This document shows, one piece after another, positions 33,539 through 41,348 of a stretch of 46,744 bases of DNA (position 1 is its first letter; each line of letters begins with the position of its first letter). The stretch lies in assembly GCA_003167255.1 (NCBI GenBank), contig PMTR01000027.1:1-46744 (forward strand), given 5' to 3'. This DNA comes from Bryobacterales bacterium. GTDB taxonomy: Bacteria > Acidobacteriota > Terriglobia > Bryobacterales > Bryobacteraceae. The position numbers were made by a program, and so were the translations under genes. The notes beneath the pieces are model-generated. The model was not told the origin of the DNA. It searched no databases and saw only the letters and a program-made list of their open reading frames with translations.

Positions 33539-33551
33539 ATAACAATGTTAT
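33539..33551. promoter_or_regulatory. Palindrome upstream of mazE, probable MazE(F) operator
   Basis: ATAACAATGTTAT is a perfect 13-base odd palindrome ending 4 bases before the mazE start codon. MazE-type antitoxins usually bind palindromes overlapping their own promoter, so autoregulation is likely. AT-rich in an otherwise GC-rich stretch. Confidence 0.5.
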
Positions 33552-33765
33552 TCCGGCGCGCTTGGCGTGTCAAGCAGGCGCAGTTCGAAACGCGTCCACG
33601 ATGGGGAGTCAAAACGTGCACTGATTCCAAAGGCGGGAATTGGTAGCAGTCCCCGTTTTGCGGCGGAGGAATCAGGGCGTGCCAGGGGGCCCCGCCGCTG
33701 GCGTCCCGCGGTTTTTACACGTCGGTAGCGACTTTCCGCCTGTCTGTCAGCCCGATTCCCGTCGG

Positions 33766-34209
33766 ATGGGCGACAATAGCGGAATGCTTCCCGAGGCGCA
33801 TGGCCGGTCGGCGGAACGTCCGGTTCTGATTGTGGAAGATTCGGAAAACAGCGCGGCGATGCTGGAAATCGCGCTGTCGTCGATCCCTGCCGTCACCCTC
33901 TTGATGGCTAGCTCGGCGGTGGAGGCCTGGCGCATCCTCAGCGGCGGCACGGCCATCCAAGCCGTCGTCACCGATTTGAACATGCCCCGCATGGATGGCT
34001 TCGAGCTCATCCGCCGCATGCGGCAGGACCGCCGCCTGGCTGGCATGCCCATCGTGGTGGTCAGCGCCGATACCGACCCCGGCACGCCCGAGCGCATCGC
34101 ACAGTTGGGCATCAGCGCCTTTTTTGCAAAACCTTTTTCACCCGCCGAGGTCCGGCGGAAACTGGAGCAACTTCTCGATGCGATCCCCCAGGATGCTACC
34201 ACCCGGTAG
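33766..34209 (+). CDS. Single-domain response regulator (CheY-like)
   Basis: 147 residues from ATG 33766; ATG 33784 is also possible. One receiver domain: acidic pair Glu24-Asp25 (VLIVEDS), phosphoacceptor Asp70 (VVTDLNMPRMDG), Ser100 (VVVSAD) and Lys122 (FFAKPFSP). There is no output domain, so it acts through protein contacts or as a phosphate relay. The following porin-like gene starts inside its 3' end, and a sensor kinase lies at the end of the same overlapping operon, making that kinase the likely partner. No strong ribosome site is visible. Confidence 0.85.
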   Translation: MGDNSGMLPEAHGRSAERPVLIVEDSENSAAMLEIALSSIPAVTLLMASSAVEAWRILSGGTAIQAVVTDLNMPRMDGFELIRRMRQDRRLAGMPIVVVSADTDPGTPERIAQLGISAFFAKPFSPAEVRRKLEQLLDAIPQDATTR

Positions 34210-35575
34210 GCTCTGCACCTTTGCGCTGCTGGCGGCGCCGTTCTTGTTGGCCGCGCAGTCATCGCCGGAAATCGCCGGCATCGTGGCCAGGCTGGACCGG
34301 CTGGAACAGGAAAACCGCGCCCTCTCCGAACAGGTTCGCGATTTGCGCGCTTCGCTCGCCGCGGCTCGCGCTCCGCAGGCCGCCCCGGCCCCCGCCGTCG
34401 CGGGCGATGCCGCCGCCCCCGCTGCCGTCCAGGCCACGCCCGAAGAGCGCCTCGACATCCAGGAGCGCCGCATCGACGAGCAGGCCCAGACCAAAGTCGA
34501 GGCCTCGCAGCGCTTCCCCATCCGCCTCACTGGCATGGCGCTGTTCAACACTTTCCTCGATTCGGCCCATAGCGGCGGCGTCGACTATCCCACAGTGGCT
34601 GCCCCGTCGGCCGGCGCCGGCCACGCTGGCGCCACCATGCGCCAGACCCTCCTCGGCCTGGAATTCCGCGGCCCTCGCTCTTTCTGGGGTGGCACCGTGC
34701 ACGGCTCCGTCTACATGGATTTCTACCAGGGAGCCGCCCCGCTCGACGAGTGGCTCCGCCTCCGCACCGGCGCCATCCAGATCGATTGGCAAACCCGCAG
34801 CGTCATGGCCGGAGTCGATAAACCCATCTTCAATCCGCGCGAACCCAATTCGCTGGCGCAGGTGGGCGTGGCTCCGCTCACGGGCGCCGGCAATCTCTGG
34901 CTCTGGCTGCCGCAGGTTCGCTTCGAACAGGATTTCGCTTTCTCACCCTCCACCGGCCTGCGCGCGCGCGTCGGAGTGGTCGAAACCCGTGAGGTCAACC
35001 CCTACGGCCCGCCGCCGGCCAACAGCCAGGTGGAACCCGTGCGCCCCTCGCTCGAAGGCCGCTTCGAGGCTTACCACAACCTCGACGCCGAGCGCCGCCT
35101 GGAGGTCTCCGTCGGTTTCCATACCAGCACGACTCATGACTCCGGTCTCTCCGTGCCGTCCCAACTGGTCTCGGCCGATTGGTTTTTCAATCCATGGAAA
35201 CGCCTCGAATTCTCCGGCGCCTTCTTTTCCGGAGAGAACGTGGCCAGCCTCGGAACCGGCGCCGTCAACCAGGGCTATTACGTCCAGGGCCGTTACGCCG
35301 AAGCCATCAACACCCTCGGCGGCTGGGGCCAGTTCACCATCCATGCCGCCCCCCGCCTGGATTTCCACGTCTTCACCGGCCAGCAGGATTACGAAGATCA
35401 ACAGTTGAAGCAGGGTAGTGTAGGTAAGAATCTCATGTTCGGCGGCAATCTCTATTTCCGCGTCGCCCCTAACGTTCTTCTGGGGCCGGAAGTGTCTCAG
35501 TTGCGCACGTTCTATCTCGGGCTTGGAACCCGTATCAACAATCATTATGATCTGGCGTTGGCTTATCTTTTTTAG
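34178..35575 (+). CDS. Outer-membrane porin-like beta-barrel protein
   Basis: 465 residues from ATG 34178 (GGAG about 10 bases upstream; ATG 34193 is the alternative). A signal peptide (LCTFALLAAPFLLAAQ) is followed by a coiled coil (IAGIVARLDRLEQENRALSEQVRDL), an Ala/Pro linker and ~350 residues with alternating hydrophobic beta strands. The chain ends in DLALAYLF, with the C-terminal aromatic typical of outer-membrane barrels. The layout resembles trimeric porins with an N-terminal periplasmic coiled coil. Substrate is not readable. It overlaps the response-regulator gene by 32 bases and is followed by a cupredoxin-like gene whose start lies inside its 3' end. Confidence 0.7.
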   Translation: MRSPRMLPPGRLCTFALLAAPFLLAAQSSPEIAGIVARLDRLEQENRALSEQVRDLRASLAAARAPQAAPAPAVAGDAAAPAAVQATPEERLDIQERRIDEQAQTKVEASQRFPIRLTGMALFNTFLDSAHSGGVDYPTVAAPSAGAGHAGATMRQTLLGLEFRGPRSFWGGTVHGSVYMDFYQGAAPLDEWLRLRTGAIQIDWQTRSVMAGVDKPIFNPREPNSLAQVGVAPLTGAGNLWLWLPQVRFEQDFAFSPSTGLRARVGVVETREVNPYGPPPANSQVEPVRPSLEGRFEAYHNLDAERRLEVSVGFHTSTTHDSGLSVPSQLVSADWFFNPWKRLEFSGAFFSGENVASLGTGAVNQGYYVQGRYAEAINTLGGWGQFTIHAAPRLDFHVFTGQQDYEDQQLKQGSVGKNLMFGGNLYFRVAPNVLLGPEVSQLRTFYLGLGTRINNHYDLALAYLF

Positions 35576-36263
35576 CGCGTTGCCGTGGGTCGCCTATCCG
35601 CCCACGGCCGGCGCAGCGGACCTCAAAGGCCAAGTGGAGATCACCAACTCCCGCGAGGAGGTGGTCCGCCGCAACAAGGACTATTCCGGCGTCGTGGTCT
35701 GGCTCGTGCCCGTCGATCCGGCTCAGCCCGCGCCGATCGTCCCGCGCCACGTGGAGATGGTCCAGAAGGACAAGACCTTCACTCCCCACGTGGTCGCCAT
35801 TCCCGTCGGGGGCACGGTCGATTTTCCCAACCAGGACCCGGTCTTCCACAACGCCTTCTCCAATTTCGCCGGCCAGCCTTTCGATGTGGGCTATTACCAG
35901 CCGGGTACTACCCGGTCCGTCACTTTCAAACATGCCGGCGTCGTCCGCGTCTTCTGCCAGATTCATCCGCTGATGAGCGCCATCATCGCCGTGCTGGCCA
36001 CGCCCTGGTTTGCCGTCACGCCCACCGCCGGCAGGTTCACCATCGCCGGCGTCCCGCCCGGCGATTACCACCTGCGCCTGTTTCATGAGCGCGCCCTGCC
36101 CGAGAATCTCGAGTTCCTGGAGCGCACCATCTCCGTGCCACCGGCCGGCCTCACGTTGCCGCTCATCTCCATTTCCGAAACCGGCTACATCCCGGCTCCT
36201 CACATGGATAAATACGGCAAGCCCTATCCGCCGGCCGGCTATGGCGGAGGTACCGGCCAGTGA
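35547..36263 (+). CDS. Secreted cupredoxin-like (plastocyanin-fold) protein
   Basis: 238 residues from ATG 35547. A signal peptide (IWRWLIFFSALPWVAYPPTAGA) is followed by a beta domain with a type-1 copper ligand set: His101 (DPVFHNAF) and Cys137, His140, Met143 in FCQIHPLM. VGGTVDFPNQDPVFHNAFS is typical of plastocyanin-like domains that bind copper. The C-terminal ~80 residues (TAGRFTIAGVPPGDYHLRLFHE) form a carboxypeptidase-regulatory-like beta sandwich. It probably shuttles electrons or binds copper in the periplasm. It lies between the porin-like and histidine-kinase genes and overlaps both. Confidence 0.8.
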   Translation: MIWRWLIFFSALPWVAYPPTAGAADLKGQVEITNSREEVVRRNKDYSGVVVWLVPVDPAQPAPIVPRHVEMVQKDKTFTPHVVAIPVGGTVDFPNQDPVFHNAFSNFAGQPFDVGYYQPGTTRSVTFKHAGVVRVFCQIHPLMSAIIAVLATPWFAVTPTAGRFTIAGVPPGDYHLRLFHERALPENLEFLERTISVPPAGLTLPLISISETGYIPAPHMDKYGKPYPPAGYGGGTGQ

Positions 36264-38023
36264 GGTTACGATTCTCCCGCCTGTCGCTGCTGGCCAAGAT
36301 CCTGCTCTCCACCAGCGTCGCCATCACCATCCTGTTCGCCTTCACCGGCGAGATCGTCCTCCACAGCATCAGCCGGACCATGGCCGACAGCCTGCAACAG
36401 GAACTCCGCACCAGCTTCCAGACCTACACCTCGCTCTGGAACGCCCAGTCCGATCTGCTCTCCACCGTCAGCCGCATCATCAGCAATACCTCCGATGTCC
36501 GCGGCCTCATCAGCACCGGCGACCGCGCCACCATCGAAGACGCCGCCGGCGAGCTATGGTCGAAATTCGTCCCCGCCGAGGCCTTCTTCCTGGTCACCGA
36601 CCCTCCCGGCCGCATCATCGCCTCGCTCGGCGCGCGCACCAGTCTCACCCTCCCCAGGGAGTTCATGCAATCTGCCGCGGAGCGTTTCCCCAATCAGGCC
36701 GCGGGCTTCTTCGTCCAGGAGGGTGACCTCTACCAGCTCTCCGTCACCCCCATCTACGTGCAGTCCTCGGGCCGCGATCAGGCCCTCATCAATGTGCTGG
36801 TTGCCGGCTATCGCGTGGACGCCCTGGTGGCCGGCCGCCTCAAGGATTCCACCGGTGGCAGCGATTTCCTGTTTCAGCCCCTCGGCAGCTCCAAAGTGGT
36901 TTCCACTCTGAATCCCCGCGCCACGTCGGTGGTCAACCGCAACATCTCGACCGCCGGCGCGGAGCTGGTCAGCGACGGCGTCTCCGAGTACGCCTGGTCC
37001 AGCACGCCGCTCAAGGATATTTCCGGCCGGCCGGTCGCCGAGCTCCGGATCCTCCGCAGCTTTGAAGATGCGCGCGGCCGCATCGCCGCCCTCTACACCC
37101 GAATCGTCTTGCTCTGGCTGGTCGCCGTGACCGCCGGCTTCTGCTTGACATACGTGCTGGCGCGCCGCATCGTCGAACCCGTGAAGCAACTCGATCGCGC
37201 CGCCGCTGAAGTGGCCCGCCAGAATTACGCCATCGAGGTGGAAGTCAAGAGCGAGGACGAAATGGGACGCCTCGCCCGCACGTTCAACAACATGTGCGCC
37301 TCCATCCGCCAGGCCCGCGAAGACCTCATTCGCCAGGAACGCATCTCCACCATCGGCCGTCTCTCCAGCTCCATCGTCCACGACCTTCGCAATCCCCTGG
37401 CGGCTATTTACGGCGGCGCCGAGATGCTGGTGGATGCCGACCTGCCTCCTTCCCACGTCCAGCGTCTCGCCCGTAACATCTACCGCGCGTCCCGCCGCAT
37501 CCAGGAATTGCTGCAGGACCTGCTCGACGTCTCGCGCGGCAGCCGCGGCGCCGCCGAAATGTGCCGCCTCAGGGAAGTGGCTTCGGCCGCTTGCGATTCG
37601 GTAGCCGGCATCGCCCAGTCCCAGGCCGTCGAGATCACTCTCTCCATCGCCCCCGATATCGAATTGCCCGTGGAGCGCAGCCGCATCGAGCGAGCCTTCA
37701 TCAACCTGCTCGCCAACGCGCTGGAAGCCATGCCGGATGGCGGCTCGATCGAGATCTCCGCCGAGCTCGACGGCGAATCCGCGGTGGTCCACGTTTCCGA
37801 TAACGGGCCCGGCATCGCGCCCGAAATCCGCTCGCAACTTTTCCAGCCCTTCGTCACCGCCGGAAAGCGCAACGGCCTCGGCCTCGGCCTGGCGCTTTCC
37901 CGCCAGACCGTCATCGAGCACGGCGGCGACATGTGGGTGGATTCCCAGCCCGGCCGCGGCGCCCGTTTCAGCTTCCGGCTGCCCGGCGCGAGGGCGACGC
38001 AGGCGCAAGCGCAGCACGTGTAG
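36260..38023 (+). CDS. Membrane sensor histidine kinase
   Basis: 587 residues from GTG 36260, overlapping the previous stop by 4 bases (GTGA). TM helix 1 at ~10-32, a periplasmic sensor of ~240 residues (double-Cache-like: ATIEDAAGELWSKFVPAEAFFLVTDPPGRIIAS), TM helix 2 at ~277-298, then HAMP (RRIVEPVKQLDRAAAEVA), a HisKA segment with SSIVHDLRNPLAAI (His374) and a HATPase domain (NLLANALEAMPDGG, VSDNGPGI, GLGLGLALSRQTVIEHGG). It would phosphorylate the receiver protein encoded at the head of the operon. The sensed signal may involve copper or the redox state reported by the cupredoxin; this is inferred from linkage only. Confidence 0.9.
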   Translation: MRLRFSRLSLLAKILLSTSVAITILFAFTGEIVLHSISRTMADSLQQELRTSFQTYTSLWNAQSDLLSTVSRIISNTSDVRGLISTGDRATIEDAAGELWSKFVPAEAFFLVTDPPGRIIASLGARTSLTLPREFMQSAAERFPNQAAGFFVQEGDLYQLSVTPIYVQSSGRDQALINVLVAGYRVDALVAGRLKDSTGGSDFLFQPLGSSKVVSTLNPRATSVVNRNISTAGAELVSDGVSEYAWSSTPLKDISGRPVAELRILRSFEDARGRIAALYTRIVLLWLVAVTAGFCLTYVLARRIVEPVKQLDRAAAEVARQNYAIEVEVKSEDEMGRLARTFNNMCASIRQAREDLIRQERISTIGRLSSSIVHDLRNPLAAIYGGAEMLVDADLPPSHVQRLARNIYRASRRIQELLQDLLDVSRGSRGAAEMCRLREVASAACDSVAGIAQSQAVEITLSIAPDIELPVERSRIERAFINLLANALEAMPDGGSIEISAELDGESAVVHVSDNGPGIAPEIRSQLFQPFVTAGKRNGLGLGLALSRQTVIEHGGDMWVDSQPGRGARFSFRLPGARATQAQAQHV

Positions 38024-38026
38024 CTT

Positions 38027-38156
38027 GCTGAAAAAAGCCAAATCATTGCTGGCCGCCGATGAACACAGATAAACACGGATAGAAAAGAATTGGTTTATCG
38101 GCGTTCATCGGTGTTCATCGGCGGCTAAATATGCTTTTTTCGGACTTTTTCAGCAG
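38027..38156. repeat. ~130-bp inverted-repeat element (MITE/REP-like)
   Basis: The outer ends match as GCTGAAAAA (38027-38035) and TTTTTCAGC (38146-38154). An inner perfect 15-bp inverted repeat, GCCGCCGATGAACAC, lies at 38052-38066 against 38111-38125. The words CGATGAACACAG and CGGTGTTCATCGG belong to an interspersed repeat type common in soil bacteria. It sits right after the kinase stop and could fold into a long hairpin that also ends transcription. No ORF inside. Confidence 0.7.
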
Positions 38157-38204
38157 CCTCATGTATTGCTTGCACCTGTGCGATAATCTTACTGGAGTCT
38201 TACC

Positions 38205-38471
38205 ATGGAAACCACCAGGCTCTCCACCAAGGGCCAGATTGTCCTGCCGAAGAGCGTGCGGGATGCCCATGCCTGGGGACCGGGCACGGAGTTTGCCGTC
38301 GAAGAGACCCGCGAGGGTATTCTGCTGCGCCCTGCCCGGCTTTTTCCCAGGACCACGCTAGACCAGGTGGTTGGCTGCCTGCGTTATAAAGGCAAGGCCA
38401 AGACGCTCAAAGAGATGGAAGACGGTATCCGTATCGGAGTGATGGAGCGGCATGACCGCGGTCGATACTAA
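38205..38471 (+). CDS. vapB: VapB-type antitoxin (AbrB/SpoVT fold)
   Basis: 88 residues: METTRLSTKGQIVLPKSVRDAHAW is the AbrB-like swapped-hairpin DNA-binding domain. The C-terminal part (LDQVVGCLRYKGKAKTLKEMEDGI) is the toxin-binding helix. The gene overlaps the downstream PIN toxin by 20 bases, the usual antitoxin-first order. It starts ~50 bases after the inverted-repeat element. Confidence 0.9.
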   Translation: METTRLSTKGQIVLPKSVRDAHAWGPGTEFAVEETREGILLRPARLFPRTTLDQVVGCLRYKGKAKTLKEMEDGIRIGVMERHDRGRY

Positions 38472-38853
38472 CATCGTCGTCCGGCTCGTGACCGGAGACG
38501 ATCCTAAACAAACTCACGCGGCCCGGTCGTTGCTCGCCGACGGTCCGGTGTGGATCGCAAAGACCGTATTGCTGGAGACGCGGTGGGTCCTGCGTTACCT
38601 CTATGGATACGAAGAGACGGCGATCCGCGACGCCTTCACGGAGTTGTTGGGCCTGGAAAACGTGCACACCGAGGACGAAGCCTCCGTTGCGGCCGCCCTT
38701 GCGCTGATTGCCCACGGACTCGATTTCGCCGATGCCCTGCATTTGAGCAGCCGGCCCGCCGGCGCCGCGTTTGTATCCTTCGACCGGTCCTTCGTCCGTT
38801 GTGCGAATCGCGCCGGCGCTTCCAAAGTTTCCGTCCCGCAGATGCTACGCTGA
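38452..38853 (+). CDS. vapC: VapC-type PIN-domain ribonuclease toxin
   Basis: 133 residues. The four PIN-domain acidic residues are visible: Asp5 (VDTNIVVRLV), Glu42 (VLLETRWVLR), Asp94 (DFADALHL) and Asp111 (SFDRSF). VapC toxins cleave tRNA or rRNA with Mg2+ and are neutralised by VapB. The TTG start of the following transporter lies 4 bases after its stop, so read-through expression of the transporter is possible. Confidence 0.9.
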   Translation: MTAVDTNIVVRLVTGDDPKQTHAARSLLADGPVWIAKTVLLETRWVLRYLYGYEETAIRDAFTELLGLENVHTEDEASVAAALALIAHGLDFADALHLSSRPAGAAFVSFDRSFVRCANRAGASKVSVPQMLR

Positions 38854-38857
38854 ACTC

Positions 38858-39805
38858 TTGACGCGCCACCCACTTTTCAAGCCCTACCTCGCGTTAATCG
38901 CCGTCTGTTTTTTCTGGGGAACCACCTACCTCGGCATTCGCATGTCGCTCGAATCCTTCCCTCCGCTCGAGCTGGTGTGCGTGCGATATCTGATTTCCGG
39001 GTCCATCCTCCTGCTCTTCGCCAAGGCGCGCGGCATCTATCTGCCTCGCGGACGCGAGCTCGCGGCGGCCTGTTTCAGCGGCTTCCTCACGTTGGGTGTC
39101 GGCAACGGCGCGCTGGTTTTTTCCGAGGTCCTGATCCCCAGCGGGATCGCCGGCCTTATCGTTACCATCTCCCCGTTCTGGATGGTCGGCGTGGAAGCCT
39201 TGCTGCCCGGCGGAGAGCGTCTGCATGGGCCCACTATCGGTGGCATGGCCGTGGGCTTGCTCGGTGCCGGCCTGTTGTTCATGCCGGATGCCAGCGCGCA
39301 CTCGATCGACCGCAACCTGCTCAACGGCTTCCTGCTGCTGCAAATCGGCATGGCAGGCTGGTCGTTCGGCTCCATTTACCAGCGGCGCAACGCCGGCCGC
39401 GCCCACCCCGTAATCGCCGGCGGCGTGCAGCAACTGGCCGCCGGAGTGATCCTGCTGCCCTTCGTGCTCGCCATTCCGCAGGCGCCCGTTCACTGGAGTT
39501 CGCGCGGTGTTCTGGCGCTCCTCTACCTGGTGTGTTTCGGCTCCATCGTGGGGTACAGCGCCTTCGTCTACGCCATGGACCGGCTGCCCGTCGCCGTTGT
39601 TTCGCTCTATTCCTACATCAATGCCGTGGTGGCCGTCGTGTTGGGCTGGCTGGTTTACCGCGAGCGTTTCGGCGTCAACGAAGTTTTCGCCATGCTCGTC
39701 ATTTTCGCCGGCGTGGCCCTCGTCAAGCGCTACTCGCACCGCGCGGGTTTTGTAGGACAGGCCTCCCGGCCTGTCAACGACCGGCCAGGAGGCCGGTCCC
39801 ACTAG
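38858..39805 (+). CDS. EamA/DMT-family transporter with repeat-derived C-terminus
   Basis: 315 residues from TTG 38858, chosen because it directly precedes the first membrane segment (PYLALIAVCFFWGTTYLGIRM); no ATG is available nearby. Ten hydrophobic helices in two EamA repeats follow (first repeat ~1-135, second ~150-295). Drug/metabolite transporters of this type export amino acids, nucleobases or other small molecules; substrate unknown. The last ~19 residues (GFVGQASRPVNDRPGGRSH) are encoded by a GC-rich interspersed repeat rather than family sequence. It overlaps the convergent zinc-ribbon gene by 4 bases. Confidence 0.85.
   Translation: MTRHPLFKPYLALIAVCFFWGTTYLGIRMSLESFPPLELVCVRYLISGSILLLFAKARGIYLPRGRELAAACFSGFLTLGVGNGALVFSEVLIPSGIAGLIVTISPFWMVGVEALLPGGERLHGPTIGGMAVGLLGAGLLFMPDASAHSIDRNLLNGFLLLQIGMAGWSFGSIYQRRNAGRAHPVIAGGVQQLAAGVILLPFVLAIPQAPVHWSSRGVLALLYLVCFGSIVGYSAFVYAMDRLPVAVVSLYSYINAVVAVVLGWLVYRERFGVNEVFAMLVIFAGVALVKRYSHRAGFVGQASRPVNDRPGGRSH
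39747..39801. repeat. REP-like repeat with two hairpins inside the transporter 3' end
   Basis: Two adjacent hairpins, GACAGGCC...GGCCTGTC and GACCGGCC...GGCCGGTC, form the typical 'bacterial interspersed' repeat with words like GGACAGGCCTCCCGGCCTGTC split over arms. It encodes the last residues of the transporter and lies between two convergent genes, where it could act as a bidirectional terminator. Confidence 0.7.
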
Positions 39806-40449
39806 CTTCGTCCCACCAACTTCGCGCCCAGCGCGCCGCCCGCCATGCTCAGGCACGTGACGAACACGAACAGGAACGCCAGCGCAAATAGAACCAGCAT
39901 CACCATGCCTTGGGTCGTCTGGATCAGATGCGTCATCTGCGCCACCATGGTCGGGTCGTGCGCGGGCCAGTTCTTCATCTGTTCCAGCATGGTGGTGCCC
40001 AGCTTTCCCGAAAGCGCGTCCGGAATCAGCGTGGCCGCGAAGACGATGGCCGCAAATCCGTACGTCAGCAGGCCCGTGATCCAGCCGATCTTCACGCCCG
40101 CGCTCACATCCAGCCGCGTGCCCGTCTTCCGGCAGTACAGGAACACCGCGAAGAACCCGGCCGCCGGCCAATTCAAAATCGGTACCAGGAAATTCAGCAA
40201 CGTAGCGCCCACCGCCGCCATCAGCGCAATCCGCACCGCGATCGGGTTCCGGAAGTTCAGCGGCAGCGGCGCTGGCCGCGGCTCTACCGGCGGCGCCGGC
40301 AGCGGAGCCGCATCGGTCGCCACGGGGGGCGGCGCGAAGACGTTCCGTTCGATCTCCGGAGTTTCAATCTCCCGTTGTGGCTTTCCGCACTTGTGGCAAA
40401 ACAGAGAGTCCGGTGGGAGTTGCGCGCCGCAGGTACAGATGTCCGCCAT
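39802..40449 (-). CDS. Zinc-ribbon membrane protein, function unknown
   Basis: 215 residues. The N-terminus MADICTCGAQLPPDSLFCHKCGK is a four-Cys zinc ribbon (Cys5, 7, 18, 21). A Pro/Ala linker (~25-65) leads to four hydrophobic helices (about 70-92, 95-110, 122-145, 180-205). Zinc-ribbon-plus-TM proteins of this kind are common in Acidobacteriota and related phyla, without known function. It ends convergently against the transporter, overlapping by 4 bases. Confidence 0.7.
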   Translation of the reverse strand: MADICTCGAQLPPDSLFCHKCGKPQREIETPEIERNVFAPPPVATDAAPLPAPPVEPRPAPLPLNFRNPIAVRIALMAAVGATLLNFLVPILNWPAAGFFAVFLYCRKTGTRLDVSAGVKIGWITGLLTYGFAAIVFAATLIPDALSGKLGTTMLEQMKNWPAHDPTMVAQMTHLIQTTQGMVMLVLFALAFLFVFVTCLSMAGGALGAKLVGRS

Positions 40450-40539
40450 GGTCCACTTTCAGTGTGGCGCACCGTGCACACGGAAGCAACTGCTCTGGTA
40501 GTGCCTGAAATCTGCGTTGAAGGGAGGTTTAGATGTTTT

Positions 40540-41094
40540 CTAGCTCCCGTGGCACTTTTTGTACTTCTTTCCGCTGCCGCATGGACATGGATCATTTCTT
40601 CCGACTTTGGGAACGGCAGCCTTCTTGATCGCTTCAATCTCACCTACAAAATCAATCTGCTGCCGAGATGGGAAGCAGAATGAGAAGGTTGTCGTGCCGC
40701 CGTAATGGGTCACAGCAAAGTCGCCAAGACCAAGGATATCCATACCAATGAGTGCATCAACGCCACCAGGGAGGACCATTTTTGCTGCCGCTATCATGGG
40801 GAACATCGCCCTGTTGGGAAGTTCGATATTGACCAAGTGACTGGTTGTAATAATTTCTCCACCGCCAACTCCCACTTTTCTTGCTCCGATTGATGGAAGT
40901 TGAAAGTCCGCAACGATCCTAGGGGAAATGGCGCAGTGTGTTGCTCCAGTATCGTAGAGGGCGGTGTATTTTTTCCCTTGGGGCTGTGGGTCTGTCGGAA
41001 GGAACGCGGGGAATATTTCAACTTCACTGGTGAGCCTGAGAGATCTTCCCTGGTATTTTACCGTGAAGGCTACATGGATAGGCCCAGGAGTCAT
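40540..41094 (-). CDS. Retropepsin-like aspartic protease fused to a SEC-C zinc motif
   Basis: 184 residues. The active-site motif [13 protein letters not shown] (Asp48-Thr-Gly) and [15 protein letters not shown] later in the chain are typical of single-domain retroviral-type aspartic proteases, which work as dimers. The C-terminal 20 residues read [20 protein letters not shown], a complete SEC-C motif (Cys170, 172, 181, His182) known from SecA and many small proteins. No signal peptide, so it is cytoplasmic. It starts 4 bases inside the upstream small gene and is transcribed with it. The fusion suggests a protease guided by a zinc motif to a ribosome- or nucleic-acid-associated target; this is inference. 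Confidence 0.8.
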   Translation of the reverse strand: MTPGPIHVAFTVKYQGRSLRLTSEVEIFPAFLPTDPQPQGKKYTALYDTGATHCAISPRIVADFQLPSIGARKVGVGGGEIITTSHLVNIELPNRAMFPMIAAAKMVLPGGVDALIGMDILGLGDFAVTHYGGTTTFSFCFPSRQQIDFVGEIEAIKKAAVPKVGRNDPCPCGSGKKYKKCHGS

Positions 41095-41348
41095 GCAAGA
41101 ATGCTGTAGGCGGGACTGTACAACGTCAGCGTGTAGCTATCAGAGTCTGGTGAGCAAGGCTGCAAAGTGAAGGTTCCCGGCGCATACGTTTTCACGGCTA
41201 CGACATAGGCATCATTCATGGAATCGAAGGCCCCAATGAGCTTCTGATCTACAATCAGCAAGACCTTGCCGTTATATTTTGCAGAAAGTTCCTGTTGGTT
41301 CGCGATGTACCAGTCAAGGTTTTTCTTGAGAGGCTCGGGAACATTCAT
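41091..41348 (-). CDS. Small DUF5678-like protein coupled to the retropepsin gene
   Basis: 85 residues from ATG 41348, chosen because AAAGGA lies about 8 bases upstream; in-frame ATGs at 41366 and 41444 are less likely. The pattern [56 protein letters not shown] matches the short DUF5678-like family (L..Q.EL...Y.GK...I.....IG..DS...AY..A.....PG.F..Q.C), function unknown. Its stop overlaps the protease start by 4 bases, so the two are co-translated and may be a substrate/partner and protease pair. Confidence 0.7.
   Translation of the reverse strand: MNVPEPLKKNLDWYIANQQELSAKYNGKVLLIVDQKLIGAFDSMNDAYVVAVKTYAPGTFTLQPCSPDSDSYTLTLYSPAYSILA

Noticed and set aside
36554-38041. 495-residue minus-strand open frame opposite the histidine kinase
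   Set aside because: Gly/Ala/Asp-rich antisense shadow of a clear kinase gene.
38771-38857. Upstream start for the EamA transporter inside vapC
   Set aside because: The extension overlaps a well-defined PIN domain gene in another frame; the TTG at 38858 precedes the first membrane helix directly.
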